Shown: positions 1 to 11,253 of the stretch, piece by piece | Position numbering within the stretch: position 1 is the first letter of the stretch | Layout: every line of letters starts with the position of its first letter | Source: Gyrodactylus bullatarudis | Taxonomy: Eukaryota; Platyhelminthes; Monogenea; Gyrodactylidea; Gyrodactylidae | DNA: 48,559 nt | Assembly (NCBI GenBank): GCA_012064415.1 | Contig: SSNU01000192.1 | Span: 1 to 48,559 of the forward strand | Direction: 5' to 3' | Program-made: the position numbers and the translations under genes | The notes under the pieces: model-generated | The model's input: the letters and a program-made list of their open reading frames with translations, nothing else | Databases searched by the model: none | Told to the model about the DNA's origin: nothing

Positions 1-1801
1 ATCTTTATCATTATCATCAAAACATCTTGGCTTCTTGACATTATTAATTATCAGCAGGGGTCTTTTCTCACCGATTGCATTGGAGCAAAACAGTAATGTT
101 ACTCTGTCTTTAATCTGCTTATAACCGAGCATTCAAGTTCTTTTTCGTCAGAATTTTCCTGATTGTTATGTATAAGAAGAGAGCTGCCTCATCAAGATTG
201 TAAATTTGTGAAGGTTCATATCCCCGAAGAAGAATAGGAAGTTCCAAGTAGAAATTTTCAAGCAAATCTCCGGGAGCACTTTTAGATTCTCCAGAAGGCT
301 AAAGATATAACTTGAAAAATAAAATTACTTTACGGAATCTAAGGTTATTTCTTTTACAAATTTTTAACAATTGGTTGTAAGAGCCTTTGTAATCAATCAT
401 TCCTAGAGATTCAGCAACTTGTAAAGCAAGCTCTTTAAACTCCAGGAATCCAATATTTTCTTGTTGATCGACTAAAGCTTCTTAAATTTTCTCAACAAGT
501 ATTTCTTCGAAGAGAGTCTTTGAACATTCAAAGCGGGACTTATTTGGATCATATGTTTCATTGAGCATGTCACAACTTAAGTATCTTTGAATAGTCTTCT
601 CAGATCTATCTGGATAGCATACGAATAGAACAGCCGTCTTCATATCTTCTATTTAACTCGAGTTTCCGACTTATAGGCATATTCTTTAATTTTATCTTAA
701 GGAAAAATTTTGAAAAATCAGCTTACATATGGGAATCCCAAAGACATGATCGATTCATCAATTTTCTTTGGAAACAGAATATTTGAAATTTTATTGATTA
801 TCTTGGCATCCGCATATTTAGTAGCGGAAACTAAGTCATGATATAATTCTTCACAAGAGTTTTTAGCTCGAAGAAATACTGACCTATCGATTTTGTAGAG
901 TTTATCAAAATTGATAGATTTTACAAGAAGTTGCTTTTCTGATTGAATTTGTGATGGATAGGCTTTCAGAATATTTATGAATTTTGCTCTAGACCGAGAA
1001 TATTTTTCAAAAGAACATTGCATGTTGCTTTCATGAATATAGATGTAAATATTTCCTAAATTATGAACAATGAATTTGAGATACTGAAGTATTGGGGATG
1101 TTTTTTCAATAAAGAGAGCAATGGGATTTGATAACTGAGAGTTGAACTTATAGAGAAAATCAAGGGAGTGAAGAAATAAAGAGCTCTCCAATTGAATATT
1201 TACAGCATTCATTCCAGTGTTAAGTGGAAAATGCTTTTTCTTGATTATTAAATTGGATTCTGAAAGATTCCCAATATTGACTATGCTGAGATAAGAAATA
1301 AATATATCCTTGCAATGTAGGGTTTTTTGACTAAATACGAAACACTGAAGGGAGGATTTGATTTGATCATCAATTAAATGGTGAAGAGAGATTTTCGAAT
1401 CCAGATTTTGAACTCTAGCTAAATTCTTAAAAAATTAGGAATTATCTTACGTTTCGCTCATGAACATTCTCTTCCGAATATACTTTTGAAACGTAGTTGA
1501 AACAAGCTTTGAATTTAATCAGGTTCAGATCATTAGCACATTGAATAATGTGACCTTAGAGAGACTTTTTGTCTAATTCAATTCCCATGTTCATTTTACA
1601 ATCCAATTCGGTCCTTATTCTTTCTCTTAAAACTTCAAGATTTGTTTTCTTCTTGATGGAAGGACTAAGACTTCGGTTTTTGAGAACATTTCGTATTGTT
1701 GAGATGGAAACCTTATAGATTTTTGAAAGCTGTCCGTTTGAATGCGTTTCACTTAGTTGCAAAATTTCTTCTTTTTGGGATTGAGAAAGGAAAATAGGCA
1801 T
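1..1801 (-). pseudogene. Broken Tigger/CENP-B-type transposase gene with HTH, unknown domain, Tc5-type HTH and DDE_1 start
   Basis: Read on the minus strand, this looks like a three-exon gene that runs off the left window edge. Exon A (1801 to about 1451) begins MPIFLSQSQKEEILQLSE and carries a CENP-B/psq-like helix-turn-helix (LSKIYKVSISTIRNVLKNRS). It then continues through a stop into a segment containing IIQCANDLN and ends at a GTAAG donor (1441-1450). Exon B (about 1425-727) is open for some 230 residues of an unfamiliar helical domain and ends in CCATAT before a second GTAAG donor. Exon C (below about 648) holds SEKTIQRYLS, a Tc5-type HTH segment (KRNNLRFRK) and GYEPSQIYNLDEAAL. After a frameshift comes KDRVTLLFCSNAIGEKRPLL, which is typical of the first part of the DDE_1 catalytic domain. 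Several stops and frameshifts make it non-functional. The outer HTH and DDE parts are recognised family features; the central domain is not one I know. A second copy at 14738-15765 has the same order and a matching donor, so the architecture is real rather than a chance join. Confidence 0.7.
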
Positions 1802-1939
1802 GCTGGAGCTTTGGGTTGGAAATAAAGTTTGGATGCGAAAAATGCTAAACTAATATAAGCTTTCAGATGCAAGGGAGTGTTATGAATTGTGTATAGGGTG
1901 GCGAACAGTTCGCACTCTTGGAAAAGTTCATCTAACAAT

Positions 1940-2389
1940 ATCTGTATTGGATAGACTTATTGGTGAAAGGGGATTGACTACTGGAATGCTATTCACACAT
2001 TTGAAATTTCTATCCTCTGGTGGGGATATTGTTTAAGCTTTTTGTTAAATTTTTGTTCATATTTTATCATCAAAAATTTCCTACTTCATAATTTTTTTAT
2101 TCGATTTATATTTGCAACGAATCTTACACCTTTTACAGTTTCTCAAAAATATTCTGAGATAACATGGAATATTCAATTGCCTATCGAATGGTGTAATCCT
2201 TTTTTCTGTAAACCCTAAGATAAGAGAGTTATTTTATCTCAACTATTACTATAGACACAGTAAGGATTTTTGGATCATTTGAAAGAGCGAAAAAATTTCT
2301 ATCTCACGCAGTATTTAATTTAAAACAAACGCTTTATGGTTAGTTGTCAAATATTGGGATTTGAAAATATCTGCTCAGTTCTGATTGGA
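1940..2389. other. Gene-free AT-rich stretch
   Basis: No coding similarity, RNA gene or clear repeat seen. Confidence 0.5.
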
Positions 2390-2510
2390 CCTTGGATACT
2401 GAACATTCATTGGTTACTGATTTGGGGCAGAAAGGAATAAAGGTAAACCTCCATGAAATATTTAATTTATCTCGAGTCATCATGTGTGAAATTGACTGTA
2501 TTATGTAAGC
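2390..2510. mobile_element. Relic end of the TA-flanked MITE family (CAGTCAATTTC ends)
   Basis: The right end (2473-2510) reads CGAGTCATCATG...GAAATTGACTG followed by TA, matching the terminal repeat of the complete element at 46086-46525. The weaker inner part (about 2390-2470, containing TTGGGGCAG) matches that element's subterminal region. It abuts the PLE terminal repeat exactly at a TA, as expected for insertion of a Tc1/mariner-type MITE into the PLE. The other end is missing. Confidence 0.55.
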
Positions 2511-3053
2511 TGAAAAAACACCAGAAACTCCTCAATAAACAGCAACAGTGAAGAGAAAAAGGTGTAAAAGCTCACATAGGCCACGGTTGTTGAAAATTAA
2601 ACGAATAATTCTTTTGAACACACAAATTAGGTTTATTCATGTTGATGAAAAATTTCTCCTTCACCCACACATTTGTGCTGTTATCCCCTGGATTTTTGTA
2701 TAAGATGGAGAAATTAGAAATTGAAGCAGCATGGTTTTCCTGTTTTAGATGTCTGGTCACCTCGGTATCTTTATTGAGGTGATCATGCGATTTTGTTGAC
2801 AACTTACTAATAGTACGCCCTATATACGAAGCACAACAGTCACACTGAAACTTGTAAATCAATCAAGTCTTTTCTTGAGGTTCAAGTAAATCCTTATGGA
2901 CTAAACTGAACAATCTCTGAGTTTTGAATACAATTTTCAATTGTATATTGTCATAATGTTGATCGATGAGATCGATCAGTTTTCTCCTAACATCATTACT
3001 AAAACCATCACCTTTGAAGTTAAGTTTCATGAAAACTTTTGTATTCCTAAAAA
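2511..3053 (-). pseudogene. Penelope-like element, C-terminal linker and GIY-YIG endonuclease plus start of 3' terminal repeat (family A)
   Basis: The minus-strand coding part begins near 3053 (MKLNFKGDGFSNDVRRKL), is crossed by one stop at LLEPQEKT*LIYKFQ, and ends PWPM-stop near 2573. The GIY-YIG module is plain: YKFQCDCCASYIGRT gives the YIG half, followed by the H-rich DHLNKDT...RHLKQENHA segment and a late Glu in VKEKFFINMNKPNL. GIY-YIG is the endonuclease known from PLEs, where it nicks the target for reverse transcription. From the stop to 2511 lies the start of the same terminal repeat seen at 3395-3745. The RT is absent. The copy closely resembles the one at 21891-22403. Confidence 0.85.
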
Positions 3054-3119
3054 GAAAAATGAAATTAAAGATAAAGCAGCGTTTGAACGTTTAGTATGAA
3101 CCAGGTCTAACCAATAACC

Positions 3120-3364
3120 GCAAGGAAAATTCAAATACAGAGAAGTTTAAACTTGATCTTTTGACTATGTATAGAAGTTTTGATCGTAAGCCTCTAGGAT
3201 CTAGTTTACTCTCTCAGAAACATTTTGATGCACTTAAAGAATTAAAATCTAATGAAAACATTTTTCTTACTAAGCCTGACAAGGGTAACGGTATAGTGAC
3301 AATGTATAAAAATGATTACTATAAAGCAGGATTAGATTTTCTTATAGATGAAAGTAAATTTTAA
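3120..3364 (+). pseudogene. Penelope-like element, N-terminal fragment
   Basis: The plus-strand ORF contains LSQKHFDALKELKSNENIF and the PLE N-terminal signature LTKPDKGNGIV, which normally lies just upstream of the RT. It ends after FLIDESKF at a stop. Right after it (about 3395-3425), CAACTACCATGGCCTATG matches the last codons of the family-A ORF (LPWPM-stop). The whole RT and endonuclease have therefore been deleted between N-terminus and C-terminus. The same N-terminal sequence recurs at 47040-47290. Confidence 0.8.
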
Positions 3365-3394
3365 AGTTTATAATAAGAACGCCGATCTTGCCCA

Positions 3395-3745
3395 GTATTT
3401 TCAATCTTCAACTACCATGGCCTATGTGAGCTTTTTCATCTTTTTCTCTTCACTGTTGCTGTTTATTGAAGAAATTTTGGTGTTTTTTCAGCTTACATAA
3501 TATTCTTATTTCCGTTCATAAGCTTCAACTTTTACTATTTCTTTGTAAATTGTAAATTATTATTTTTCATCAAATTTAAACTTTTATCATTTTCAAAGAG
3601 AGACCACTGATGATCCTTTGAGAAATGCGCATTTGGTTCTAAATATATTTTCTTACATATTTCTAAATTATGTATTTCAGTGGATTTTCGGACGTTTTTG
3701 ATCATCATCGTGAATCACTCGAACGTAATAATTTAGAAATCAAAA
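3395..3745 (+). repeat. PLE family-A 3' terminal repeat (pLTR)
   Basis: About 340 bp following the ORF end, shared with copies at 12905-13168 (+), 21590-21897 (-), 24045-24345 (-), 36182-36356 (-) and 37343-37484 (+), and 45195-45271 plus 45864-45955 (+). Landmarks in order: CTTCACTGTTGCTGTTTATTG, a CAGCTTACAT segment, the hammerhead motif, then GTGGATTTTCGGACG. Such terminal repeats with a hammerhead are a known PLE feature. Confidence 0.8.
3601..3639 (+). ncRNA. Hammerhead ribozyme motif in PLE pLTR (family A)
   Basis: The core CTGATGA (3607-3613) and GAAA (3622-3625) are both intact. Stem II is the short TC-CTTT-GA hairpin. Stem III is the self-complementary ATGCGCAT (3625-3632) with no loop. 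Stem I pairs GACCA (3602-3606) with TGGTT (3634-3638). Predicted cleavage follows T3633. A loop-less stem III cannot fold well as a monomer, so dimer action is inferred. Confidence 0.75.
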
Positions 3746-3995
3746 TTTGTAACTAAAGTTTATAAAAACCTAATTAGGAGCCAAAATGTACCAATATTTA
3801 GAGGGGGCAGATCGATAAATCAATCAAGTTTTTATAGTCCTGAAATATTAAAAGTGTTTCACACATTAATTCGACCAGTATATTTTTAATAGTTAATTTT
3901 TAAAGTAACATTGCTGATGAAGCTTATAAAATGAACATTCTATTTTAATAAATTCCTTGTTTTTCAATACTCCAAACATTTTTAAATGATATTGG

Positions 3996-4184
3996 TTAAA
4001 TTTTAATATTTTTTAACAAAATAGGGAGTTGGATTATAATGCAACAATCTTTAAGCACACTTTTCTTTGTTTTGTCGGCGTGATGTAGATGATTATAAGA
4101 TCTTGTAGACAATTGCAGAATTTTATTAGATAAAAATATACGTACATTTTCATATACGTCCGGATAACTAGAAATATTCATCAA
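3996..4184 (-). pseudogene. Degenerate PLE GIY-YIG fragment
   Basis: The minus-strand reading frame contains LQLSTRSYNHLHHADKT, resembling the segment after YIGRT in the other PLE copies (KLSTRCHDHLNKDTAV). The catalytic GIY-YIG residues themselves are lost or unreadable. Flanking DNA (3750-3995) shows nothing recognisable. Confidence 0.4.
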
Positions 4185-4213
4185 TTAAAATTTTAAAAGA
4201 AGAATTATATTCA

Positions 4214-4253
4214 AAGAGATATGTAAATTTCGCCAGGTCCCGTCAGTCTCAAT
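4214..4253 (-). ncRNA. Hammerhead-like motif, degenerate (family D, left end)
   Basis: The minus strand reads GAGA-CTGACGG-GACCTGGC-GAAA and later ATCTC. It aligns with the better-preserved motif at 44218-44262, but the core CTGANGA has become CTGACGG, so activity is unlikely. Stem I GAGA/TCTC can still pair. Confidence 0.4.
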
Positions 4254-4702
4254 TCCTGGTTCAATATTTAATAAAATTGTTTTGAATGAAAATTGTAAAA
4301 AATTTCTCTTGAGCAATTTCAATTGATGAAAAACCAAAAAAATTTTCTAGCAAGTCTATGTATCCAAAAGAACTATACACACAATTTAGAACTACCATGG
4401 CCCAATCGGTTTTTAATTTTTCTTCCTACCTACTAGAAAATTTTTTTGAGCAAAGTAAGAAGATGCCAGATTGTTTCACAAATAAAGATCTCTATTTCGG
4501 GCATACTAATCAGTGTGATACATGCCATATAAATACAGGTTTAACAAATTTGAAAGAGATGGCCTTATTGGTCCAAATTTTAATAGTTATACAATTGGCT
4601 CCTCCCTGTTACCAGGTCAGAGAAATTAATGTAAGAGATCTGAATTATAATTATTCGAAATTTGTACAATGAAAGTGATAATTATAATAATTATTATTGT
4701 AG

Positions 4703-4951
4703 TCAGCGTTTAGTGGAAAGAAAATTTAATTCTGTTAGCGAATCAGGATAATTTGGGTTTGATCGTTGTGTTTCTACGAAGAACTTGGTAATTTGTTGGC
4801 TCGTTTCTGTCTCTTCCCATCTTCTTTTCAATAAGGCCATCTCTTTCAAATTTGTTAAACCTGTATCTATATGGCATGTATCACACTGATGAGTATGCCC
4901 GAAATAGAGATCTTTATTTGTGAAACAATCTGGCATCTTCTTACTTTGCTC
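4703..4951 (-). CDS. Uncharacterised repeat-borne reading frame (MPDCFTNKDLYFGH...)
   Basis: Minus-strand frame, about 77 residues from the first Met, with a few more codons upstream (FEQSKK). It contains a C...CDTCH cluster (HTHQCDTCHIDTG) and ends FLSTKR-stop. The same unit occurs inverted at 4448-4565 and again at 15805-15925, where one of the Cys codons is Tyr. Other frames on the opposite strand are also open over much of it. It may therefore be the tail or UTR of a transposon rather than a protein gene. I do not recognise a family. Confidence 0.25.
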   Translation of the reverse strand, partial: EQSKKMPDCFTNKDLYFGHTHQCDTCHIDTGLTNLKEMALLKRRWEETETSQQITKFFVETQRSNPNYPDSLTELNFLSTKR

Positions 4952-5106
4952 AAATTTCCAATGTCATCGGTAGCTCAGCTCAAAACCAATCTCGAAGAAC
5001 ACTTAACTCAGTAAATTTTTTTTGGTTTTTCATCAATTGGAATTGCTCAAGAGACATTTTTTACAATTTTCATTCAAAACAATTTTATTAAATATTGAAC
5101 CAGGAA

Positions 5107-5145
5107 TTGAGACTGACGGGACCTGGCGAAATGTACATATCTCTT
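5107..5145 (+). ncRNA. Hammerhead-like motif, degenerate (family D, right end)
   Basis: The plus strand reads GAGA-CTGACGG-GACCTGGC-GAAA-TGTACAT-A-TCTC. Stem III ATGTACAT is palindromic as in the family-A ribozymes, and GAGA/TCTC forms stem I. The core A9-to-G change (CTGACGG) argues against activity. Confidence 0.45.
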
Positions 5146-5165
5146 TGAATATAATTCTTTTGTTT

Positions 5166-5500
5166 TAATTTTAATTTCCGAATAGTTCTTCCCATGTACA
5201 AACCGCCACAATCACACTGGAATTTATAAGCTAATAGAGGCTTGATTGACGAATTTGTCTACAAATTTGGCAAGATTAATCATGACTTCAAATTCTCTAT
5301 ATCGTATTTCTATTCTATAAGACTTGCGTTTCTGTTTATTATCTTCCCTAGAACAATTTTATGAGTTATAAAACTGAAATTAGTATAATGAAGATACTTC
5401 CTGTTAGTAGTATTTTATAAATATTTCTTAAAATTGACCCATCTTTTTTTCCGGTTAACTTTACGTCTAGTAAACTCAAAATACCAATATATTCTCTTTC
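5166..5500 (-). pseudogene. PLE fragment: post-RT linker and start of GIY-YIG
   Basis: The minus-strand reading gives LLDVKLTGKKDGSILRNIYK near 5490-5430, the conserved FLDVxLTR-type segment after the RT. Closer to 5240-5170 it gives YKFQCDCGGLYMGRTIRKL, the start of GIY-YIG with the second motif as YMG. Frames do not join, so it is a dead copy. It directly abuts the family-D foldback. Confidence 0.7.
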
Positions 5501-5519
5501 TATTGTTAATTTAATATTT

Positions 5520-6324
5520 AATGAAAAAACATATTTTGATAGATTAGGTAGAAATCAGTTGATAGTGAATATACTCATATCTTCAATTTTTGCGTACAAC
5601 GTATATATGTAATGAATAGTACTAACATCAAATCGATAAATAAGATTCAACATTGAGAAAGATACAACCATCAGCAAAATATCACGAATTATGTGAAAAA
5701 TGAAGATTGTACAGTTAAAAATAGGTTATAGAGATTGTTTATATTGTTAATAAAGAGCAGAGTTCTTAAAATCCCATTAAATTAAAAAATTGACTTAAAT
5801 TTTCACTTCTTATGGCTGATGAGGAATTCATTAAAGAGTTATTCGAAGGTAATATTGATTCCAAAGTAAATCAAGCTGACTGTGGCAAATATCTTCAACA
5901 TATATAAAAACAGTTTATGCGTCTGATGAGATTCGGTGTAAAATAAGCTTCATAACTAAATATTAACTTTTCTTCTGGATCCTCACAATGACTTCTTCAT
6001 CGAAAAAGGACAAATCAGCTAAAATTGTTAGGTGTTACAATTTAGATAGCATGCTAATGAGGGAATCTAAATAATGAATTAATGTACTAATAAGTTTTAC
6101 GTTTACTCAACCATATGAACTAATGCAATAATACATAATCTTTAATAAATAACATTAAACAATGTATATTACAATCTAGGATCTGTTTAGTAAGAAAATA
6201 AGATTCATTCATATCGAAAATGGTATTTAAATGAATTATCTCTTTATTAAAATTAAACAAAATCTATTACATGAAAATATCTTAGGATGAAAATGAAGAC
6301 CTTGCGTGAGTAAAGTTTTCCACC
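5520..6324. other. Gene-free AT-rich stretch
   Basis: No convincing gene. A short open stretch starts MADEEFIKELFEGNID at 5814 but stops after 31 codons. Another starts MTSSSKKDKSAK at 5989. Either might be remnants of a retroelement ORF1, but there is no motif to support it. Confidence 0.4.
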
Positions 6325-6429
6325 TTAACCCTTAAAGTCCCACTGGGTAATTTCTATCACGTAACATTCTAGCAACTCTTTATTATTTATATTCAATGAT
6401 ATGTTTTTCAATAAACTTTAACTTCGGCT

Positions 6430-8409
6430 ATGCTGTCTGCCATAGTGAGAGGAAAAAGAGAGGCGATGCCTGATGTAACCGATATAGTTAAATATTTTGA
6501 ATTCACTGATTTTAATACTATTAAAGCCGTAACAAATGTAAATGATAACCTCTTAACTGCCGATAACTTTCTACAACATTATTCTTACATCTACTCGCTA
6601 GCTACAACAACTAAAGAGAAAAAGAATTTCGATCAACTAGTCTATAGAACCAACATTAAATTAATAAATAAACTCAAGAAATGCCTATCACTTACAAGAT
6701 CTTCTGAACTAATAATGGAAACACAAAAACAAATCGAAATATTATATAAGCAAGAATACGATAGAGTTGAGAAAAAAATTCTAGAGCAAATTAAAAGAAA
6801 GCCTAAAAGAAAACAAGGATATTTTTATCTAAATAAATATTTCAAGTTTTCAAACAAAAAAAGTAATGATGCATCAATAAAAAAGAAAGATAACATTACA
6901 TCTGAATTTTTACAACAAACTTTCATGTCTGTGTTTAACCAACCCTTGATCTTAAACTTCTAATTCATAATGAACCTTGCCTTCACTATCATAATACAAC
7001 ATTTATGAGTTTTGCTGAATTTAATAAATTACTGAAAAAATCAAGAAAGAAAAACACTAAAGATTTTTACAAAATTAGCATTAATATACTTATAAGTAGT
7101 CATGCAAATTTTATCCATAGTATTTATAAACTTTTTCAAAACTTATTTTTTCCTAAACCATTCCTGACTATATACTACTAGCAAAAGTTATTCCCATACC
7201 TAAGTAATACCTAATAGTAATGAATTTAGACCAATAACATTACAAAATACTCTTATGAAGATTATTGACTCAATTCTATTTGTCAAGATTCTCAACATAA
7301 TTAATTTAAATAAAATTGATCCAAATCAGCATGTTTTTGTCGAGGAAAATCATGCGAAACAATCATATTTGATTTTTCACCTAAGTCTCACTTCTTGAGA
7401 AAGAAAAGAAAAAATCCAATGTCATCTACATTGATTTATCTAAAGCTTTCGACAAGATTTATATTCATAAAGTCATTGAAATCTGTCATGAATATGGTAT
7501 ATGCTCATATCTTCTTAATATGTTAATACAATACCTTACTAAACGTAGGCAATTTGTTTCTCGTGAAAACAAAGATTCTACTCCCAAACTAATTACTTCT
7601 GAAGTTCTACAAGGCTCTAGAGTTGGACCTCTACTGTTCAATATTGTATTCTCAAAAATCAATTTTGACGGAGCTAAGATTTTTAAATATGCTGATGATA
7701 TGAAAATAGTTTTCAGTTTTGATGATTTTATCGATATAAATTTTATAAACTCATCATTAAAATCCCTTAATAATGATCTGTTAATTCTGGGGCTTAGCAT
7801 AAATGAAAGTAAAACATTCTACATTACTCCTTTCACAACAACTCCTATCAATAATAATATATGTATTAATGATAAAATAATAAACCCCAAATTCACGGTT
7901 CGTGATTTAGGTGTTAAATACAATAATTTTCTTGATTTTACAGTACATTATAAGGAAATCTATAGGTCTTTTGTCAGCAGATGCAAACAAATACACAAAT
8001 GTATCAAAAATGACTTTATGAAGGTATTCTTATACAAAATGGTAGCCCGAACTGTTGTCGAGTTCTGCTCTGGATGTTGGAACCCAGAAAAAATTGAATG
8101 GTCCGAAAGTTTCAGAGAGTAGCCAGAACTTTTCGAAACAAACTATCTGCCGAGTACAGAAAACAACTTGGTCAACCCTCAGAGTCTATCAAAATTCGAA
8201 GAGATATAAAAAGTCTCATACTTATTAGAAAATCCCTGAGGCCCCAGAGAATCTCTAGACTTAGAGAACGCTACAGAATTGAAGGACATGTAAAAAATCT
8301 AGCTAAAATTAATCGATGTAAAAAACACTTTGATAAACTACCTAACTCTTTGAAGAGAAAAAACTTGGAAGAGTTCTCTCAAGAAATTAAAACCAGATTT
8401 ATAAGCTAA
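6430..8409 (+). pseudogene. Non-LTR retrotransposon (LINE) ORF2: linker, reverse transcriptase, C-terminal region
   Basis: The 5' part (6430-6963) is open for 177 residues (MLSAIVRGKREAMPDVTD...) and matches the linker between endonuclease and RT; the endonuclease itself is absent. RT motifs follow across several frame breaks: RPITLQNTLMKIIDSI (about 7225), VIYIDLSKAFDK with the first catalytic Asp (about 7420), LQGSRVGPLLFN (7605), and FKYADDMKIV with the YADD catalytic pair (7690). The frame shifts again near 8105 into the C-terminal helical region (RKFQRVARTFRNKL...KTRFIS-stop, 8409). The style suggests the jockey/CR1 broad group; that assignment is inference. Copies occur at 20820-21514 (+) and 16548-17712 (-). 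It sits inside the piggyBac-like element. Confidence 0.85.
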
Positions 8410-9259
8410 AAAAAGAAAAGACGTTATTATTATTAAATTTATATACAATACCAGATTTTTCTTAAAGTATATTTTAAAGACGAAGATATATATATATACT
8501 ATTATCAAAATATTTAGTAAATCAACATCGAATTACTTAAAATATGTCTTGTAAAGATATTTATATTTTTGCTAATCATTTTTCATATTCATTCCTTTTT
8601 ATTCTTCTCAACTGACTCCCCATAAATATCAAAGTCTTCACTGATCATTGGAATTAAAAAGATAAAATTTACCAGTCACAAACTAATTTGTTGAAAGTGG
8701 CTTGAAATATCATGTATCTAGAGCCATTGCAAAGACAAAAAAATTATAATAAACTGCTCTCCTCATGATATTTTTCAGCCCATAATTAATTACAAAAAAA
8801 TCAAATACACAGAATAAAAGGCTGTCTATTGCTGTGGGAATCTTCACCATCAGCTTGTGAAAATATTTCTAAAATAAAAACACACTGAAGTTATAATTAT
8901 TATCAACAAATTAAAAAAAGGGACATGCAGATTAAATGTAATTCATAATGAACGAATAACTGATATAAAGAGATTGTTTCAGGAAGAGAAACAATATAAA
9001 TGAAAAGAAAGTAATGAACAGATTGTTAAAAAATACCAATTATCTTCATAAGGTATAATGCCTGACCGTTAAATTACAAATGCTTTGATACTAATTATCA
9101 TATATTTACCAACTCTTTAACAACGAAAGAAAGAATAAAAAACATATTAACAAGATGCATTTATTTTATTATTCTTATATAAAAACATAGAGTTATAAAT
9201 ATTAAATTATTATACATTTTTTGTGAGAAGATTAATTTCTATCAAATTTTTTATAAGAA

Positions 9260-9321
9260 ACTGAAAATTGTAAAGCAGAACATATGTGTTGTTCAATAAA
9301 TTTTTCATTTCATTTCATTAA
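9260..9321 (+). repeat. LINE 3' tail with ATTTC microsatellite end
   Basis: GAAAATTGTAAAGCAGAAC, then TTGTTCAATAAA and (ATTTC)n. The same tail ends LINE copies at 18885-18945 and 23161-23223 and, inverted, at 13481-13550. It marks the 3' end of the LINE whose ORF2 ends at 8409, leaving about 0.85 kb of 3' UTR with no gene in it (8410-9260). Confidence 0.7.
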
Positions 9322-10136
9322 GTAAGAGATACGCGCTGTATTTCAGGCATACTCGTCAGTCTTTTACATGCCAATTTATGCACAATAAAAATTAGATCAG
9401 TAAACAGAACCGTTTTGATTGGATAGCCCCTCATAGGTATTATTCTCCTCCAAGCATAGATTTCATAACTTTACACATGTAATTCATATACCAGCCAAGT
9501 GTTTTTTATGTGTCCTTTGTTAGATGTACAATATTACATTTCCGCTGTCACATGTGTTACTGAATAAGTTATAATTATAATTATCATTCTTTATGTACAT
9601 TCAGTTATTCTCATACAAATGTCATTATTAGTTTGTTATAGTGTTTACATATGTAATTATTTAAAAGTATGAGTTTTCTCTCGTTTCACTAAAGTTCTAT
9701 TTCTGAACTACATTTTCCACCTCCATTATTATTCATTCAAGCCTGAAAATACTTCGATTACCATCGATAGGACATTTATTAATCTCCTGTAATACGCAAA
9801 AAAGCTTAGCTCTATCATTCGTTAAACTCTTGCTATACTAATTTAAAGAGAATTGATTTTATTCAAAAAATAGATTTTTTTAAATTCTTCTTCCCGGGGT
9901 CATAGGAAAAAGTAAGATAACTTTTATCGAGAAGTCATACCTGTAGAATGAAATATGTAATCGCCTGAATTCTACATGCAAAAGCTACAAAGATAATTTG
10001 TTTTTGGATCAAAAGTGACCCAGCTTTTGATTTATAACTTCTGAACCAAAAGTAATTGCATTTAAATAACTGTAGATTTGGAAAAAAGATTGAATGCGAG
10101 CCATGAAAGAAAATTCCCTGGGACTTTAAAGGTTAA

Positions 10137-11085
10137 ATAAGTAAATATAGTTTTACGCTTACTTCGTTGTATATAGGATATATTCTCTTTACCAAAAGAA
10201 AAACTGCTCTAAAAAAATATGATCAGGATTGAGGTGAGTCAAAAAAAGTTTTAATTTAAAATATTTAATTATAAAACTTGAATCGAGCATTGAATTTTAA
10301 ATTGACAAATAGAGAGAAAATTATTTCAACATTTAATTGAACATGTTTTAGGCTATAGGTAAGTTCTATGAGCTCAAAATATGTGCTTTAATTTTGCTTT
10401 ACATGACTCAAATAATTAATGCATCGATAAATTTTTTTCAATTCCAGATTATATGACTCAGTGTGTGAAATTAAATGAATAATAATTTATTGGTTAAATA
10501 AATTAGACAAGCTGTAAGCGAGATTTGAGATCAATATATCAGTATATCAATATCAATCACTTAAGAATATATCGAATTCAAATAATGAAATGAACATATT
10601 ATTAATAAATATTTTCTGCTTTTAAAATTATCATCTTCATATAGAAGGTAAAAGAAAAAAATTTCAATGTATAAGATTTTCTTAATTTCCAAATAAAACC
10701 AGCTGATAAAATATTCTAAAATTGGTAGAAAATAATAAAAAACTGTTCAAAATTTTTTGGCATTTTTTTTAATTTCAAAAAAGAAATACCAATGATGTTA
10801 ATATTCTATCATTTATTTAAAGCCTCAAGTGACAGATTGTGAGCTGAAAAATTTTAACCTTGATTTACTTTATCAGAATCTATTCATCACCTAATGAGTC
10901 CCATGGTAGCTTTTAGATTATCCATATATCACTCTATGTACTATTTCACTCTCAATTATTATTACTCTCATTTTTGATGAAAAATAGAAGATGAGGATAT
11001 AATCATAAAAATCTTGATAACCTGAAATATTCTATGTTTTTATTAATAACTTATCAATATAGAATAATGATATTGATATATTCAG
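10137..11085. other. Gene-free AT-rich stretch
   Basis: No gene recognised. A degenerate inverted LINE tail may lie near 10585-10620. Confidence 0.4.
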
Positions 11086-11089
11086 CAGC

Positions 11090-11225
11090 ATATTCAGAGC
11101 AAGTTCGGTAACTTTATTCATATTCTTTAATTTTGCAGGCAAGATGTGAGTATTGAACTATCATGACTTTTCAATAAAAGTTCATTTAAAAATAATGAAA
11201 GTGGAGTATGAGTGTTTTTGTTTAT
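11090..11225 (+). repeat. Dispersed repeat, copy 1
   Basis: Starts TTCAGAGCAAGTTCGGTAAC and contains CAAGATGTGAG. It resembles 18140-18280 in the same orientation at moderate identity. Family unknown. Confidence 0.4.
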
Positions 11226-11253
11226 AACCCAGTTTTTTTAATGAGCGGTACTA

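Larger units (their letters stand above)
4190..5165. repeat. About 970-bp foldback with hammerhead-like motifs at both outer ends
   Basis: The left arm (about 4200-4345) and right arm (about 5015-5160) are near-identical inverted copies. An inner pair (4448-4565 and 4832-4955) is also inverted. Each outer end carries an outward-facing hammerhead-like sequence. By analogy with the other foldbacks here I infer an inverted dimer of a further PLE-type family (D), although no RT or GIY-YIG is visible in it. The plus-strand open frame 4358-4672 simply crosses the left half. Confidence 0.65.
6329..10132. mobile_element. piggyBac-like element (TTAA target duplication) interrupted by a LINE
   Basis: The left end reads TTAA then CCCTTAAAGTCCCACTGGG (6325-6347). 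The right end, read inward, is TTAA then CCTTTAAAGTCCCAGGG (10136-10116). Similarity continues loosely for about 40 bp (AATTTCT..., ...CATTC). TTAA duplication plus CCC-start ends is diagnostic of piggyBac. The interior holds the LINE (about 6400-9326) and non-coding DNA at 6350-6400 and 9330-10115, with no transposase seen, so it was probably non-autonomous. A related end with real transposase remains lies at 45272-45859. Confidence 0.6.

Noticed and set aside
5814..5909. Possible ORF1 start of the downstream LINE (MADEEFIKELFEGNID)
   Set aside because: Stops after 31 codons and lies outside the piggyBac-like element that contains the LINE, so it cannot be joined to it.
7486..7800. Minus-strand 104-codon frame
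   Set aside because: Antisense of the LINE RT core; no family signature of its own.
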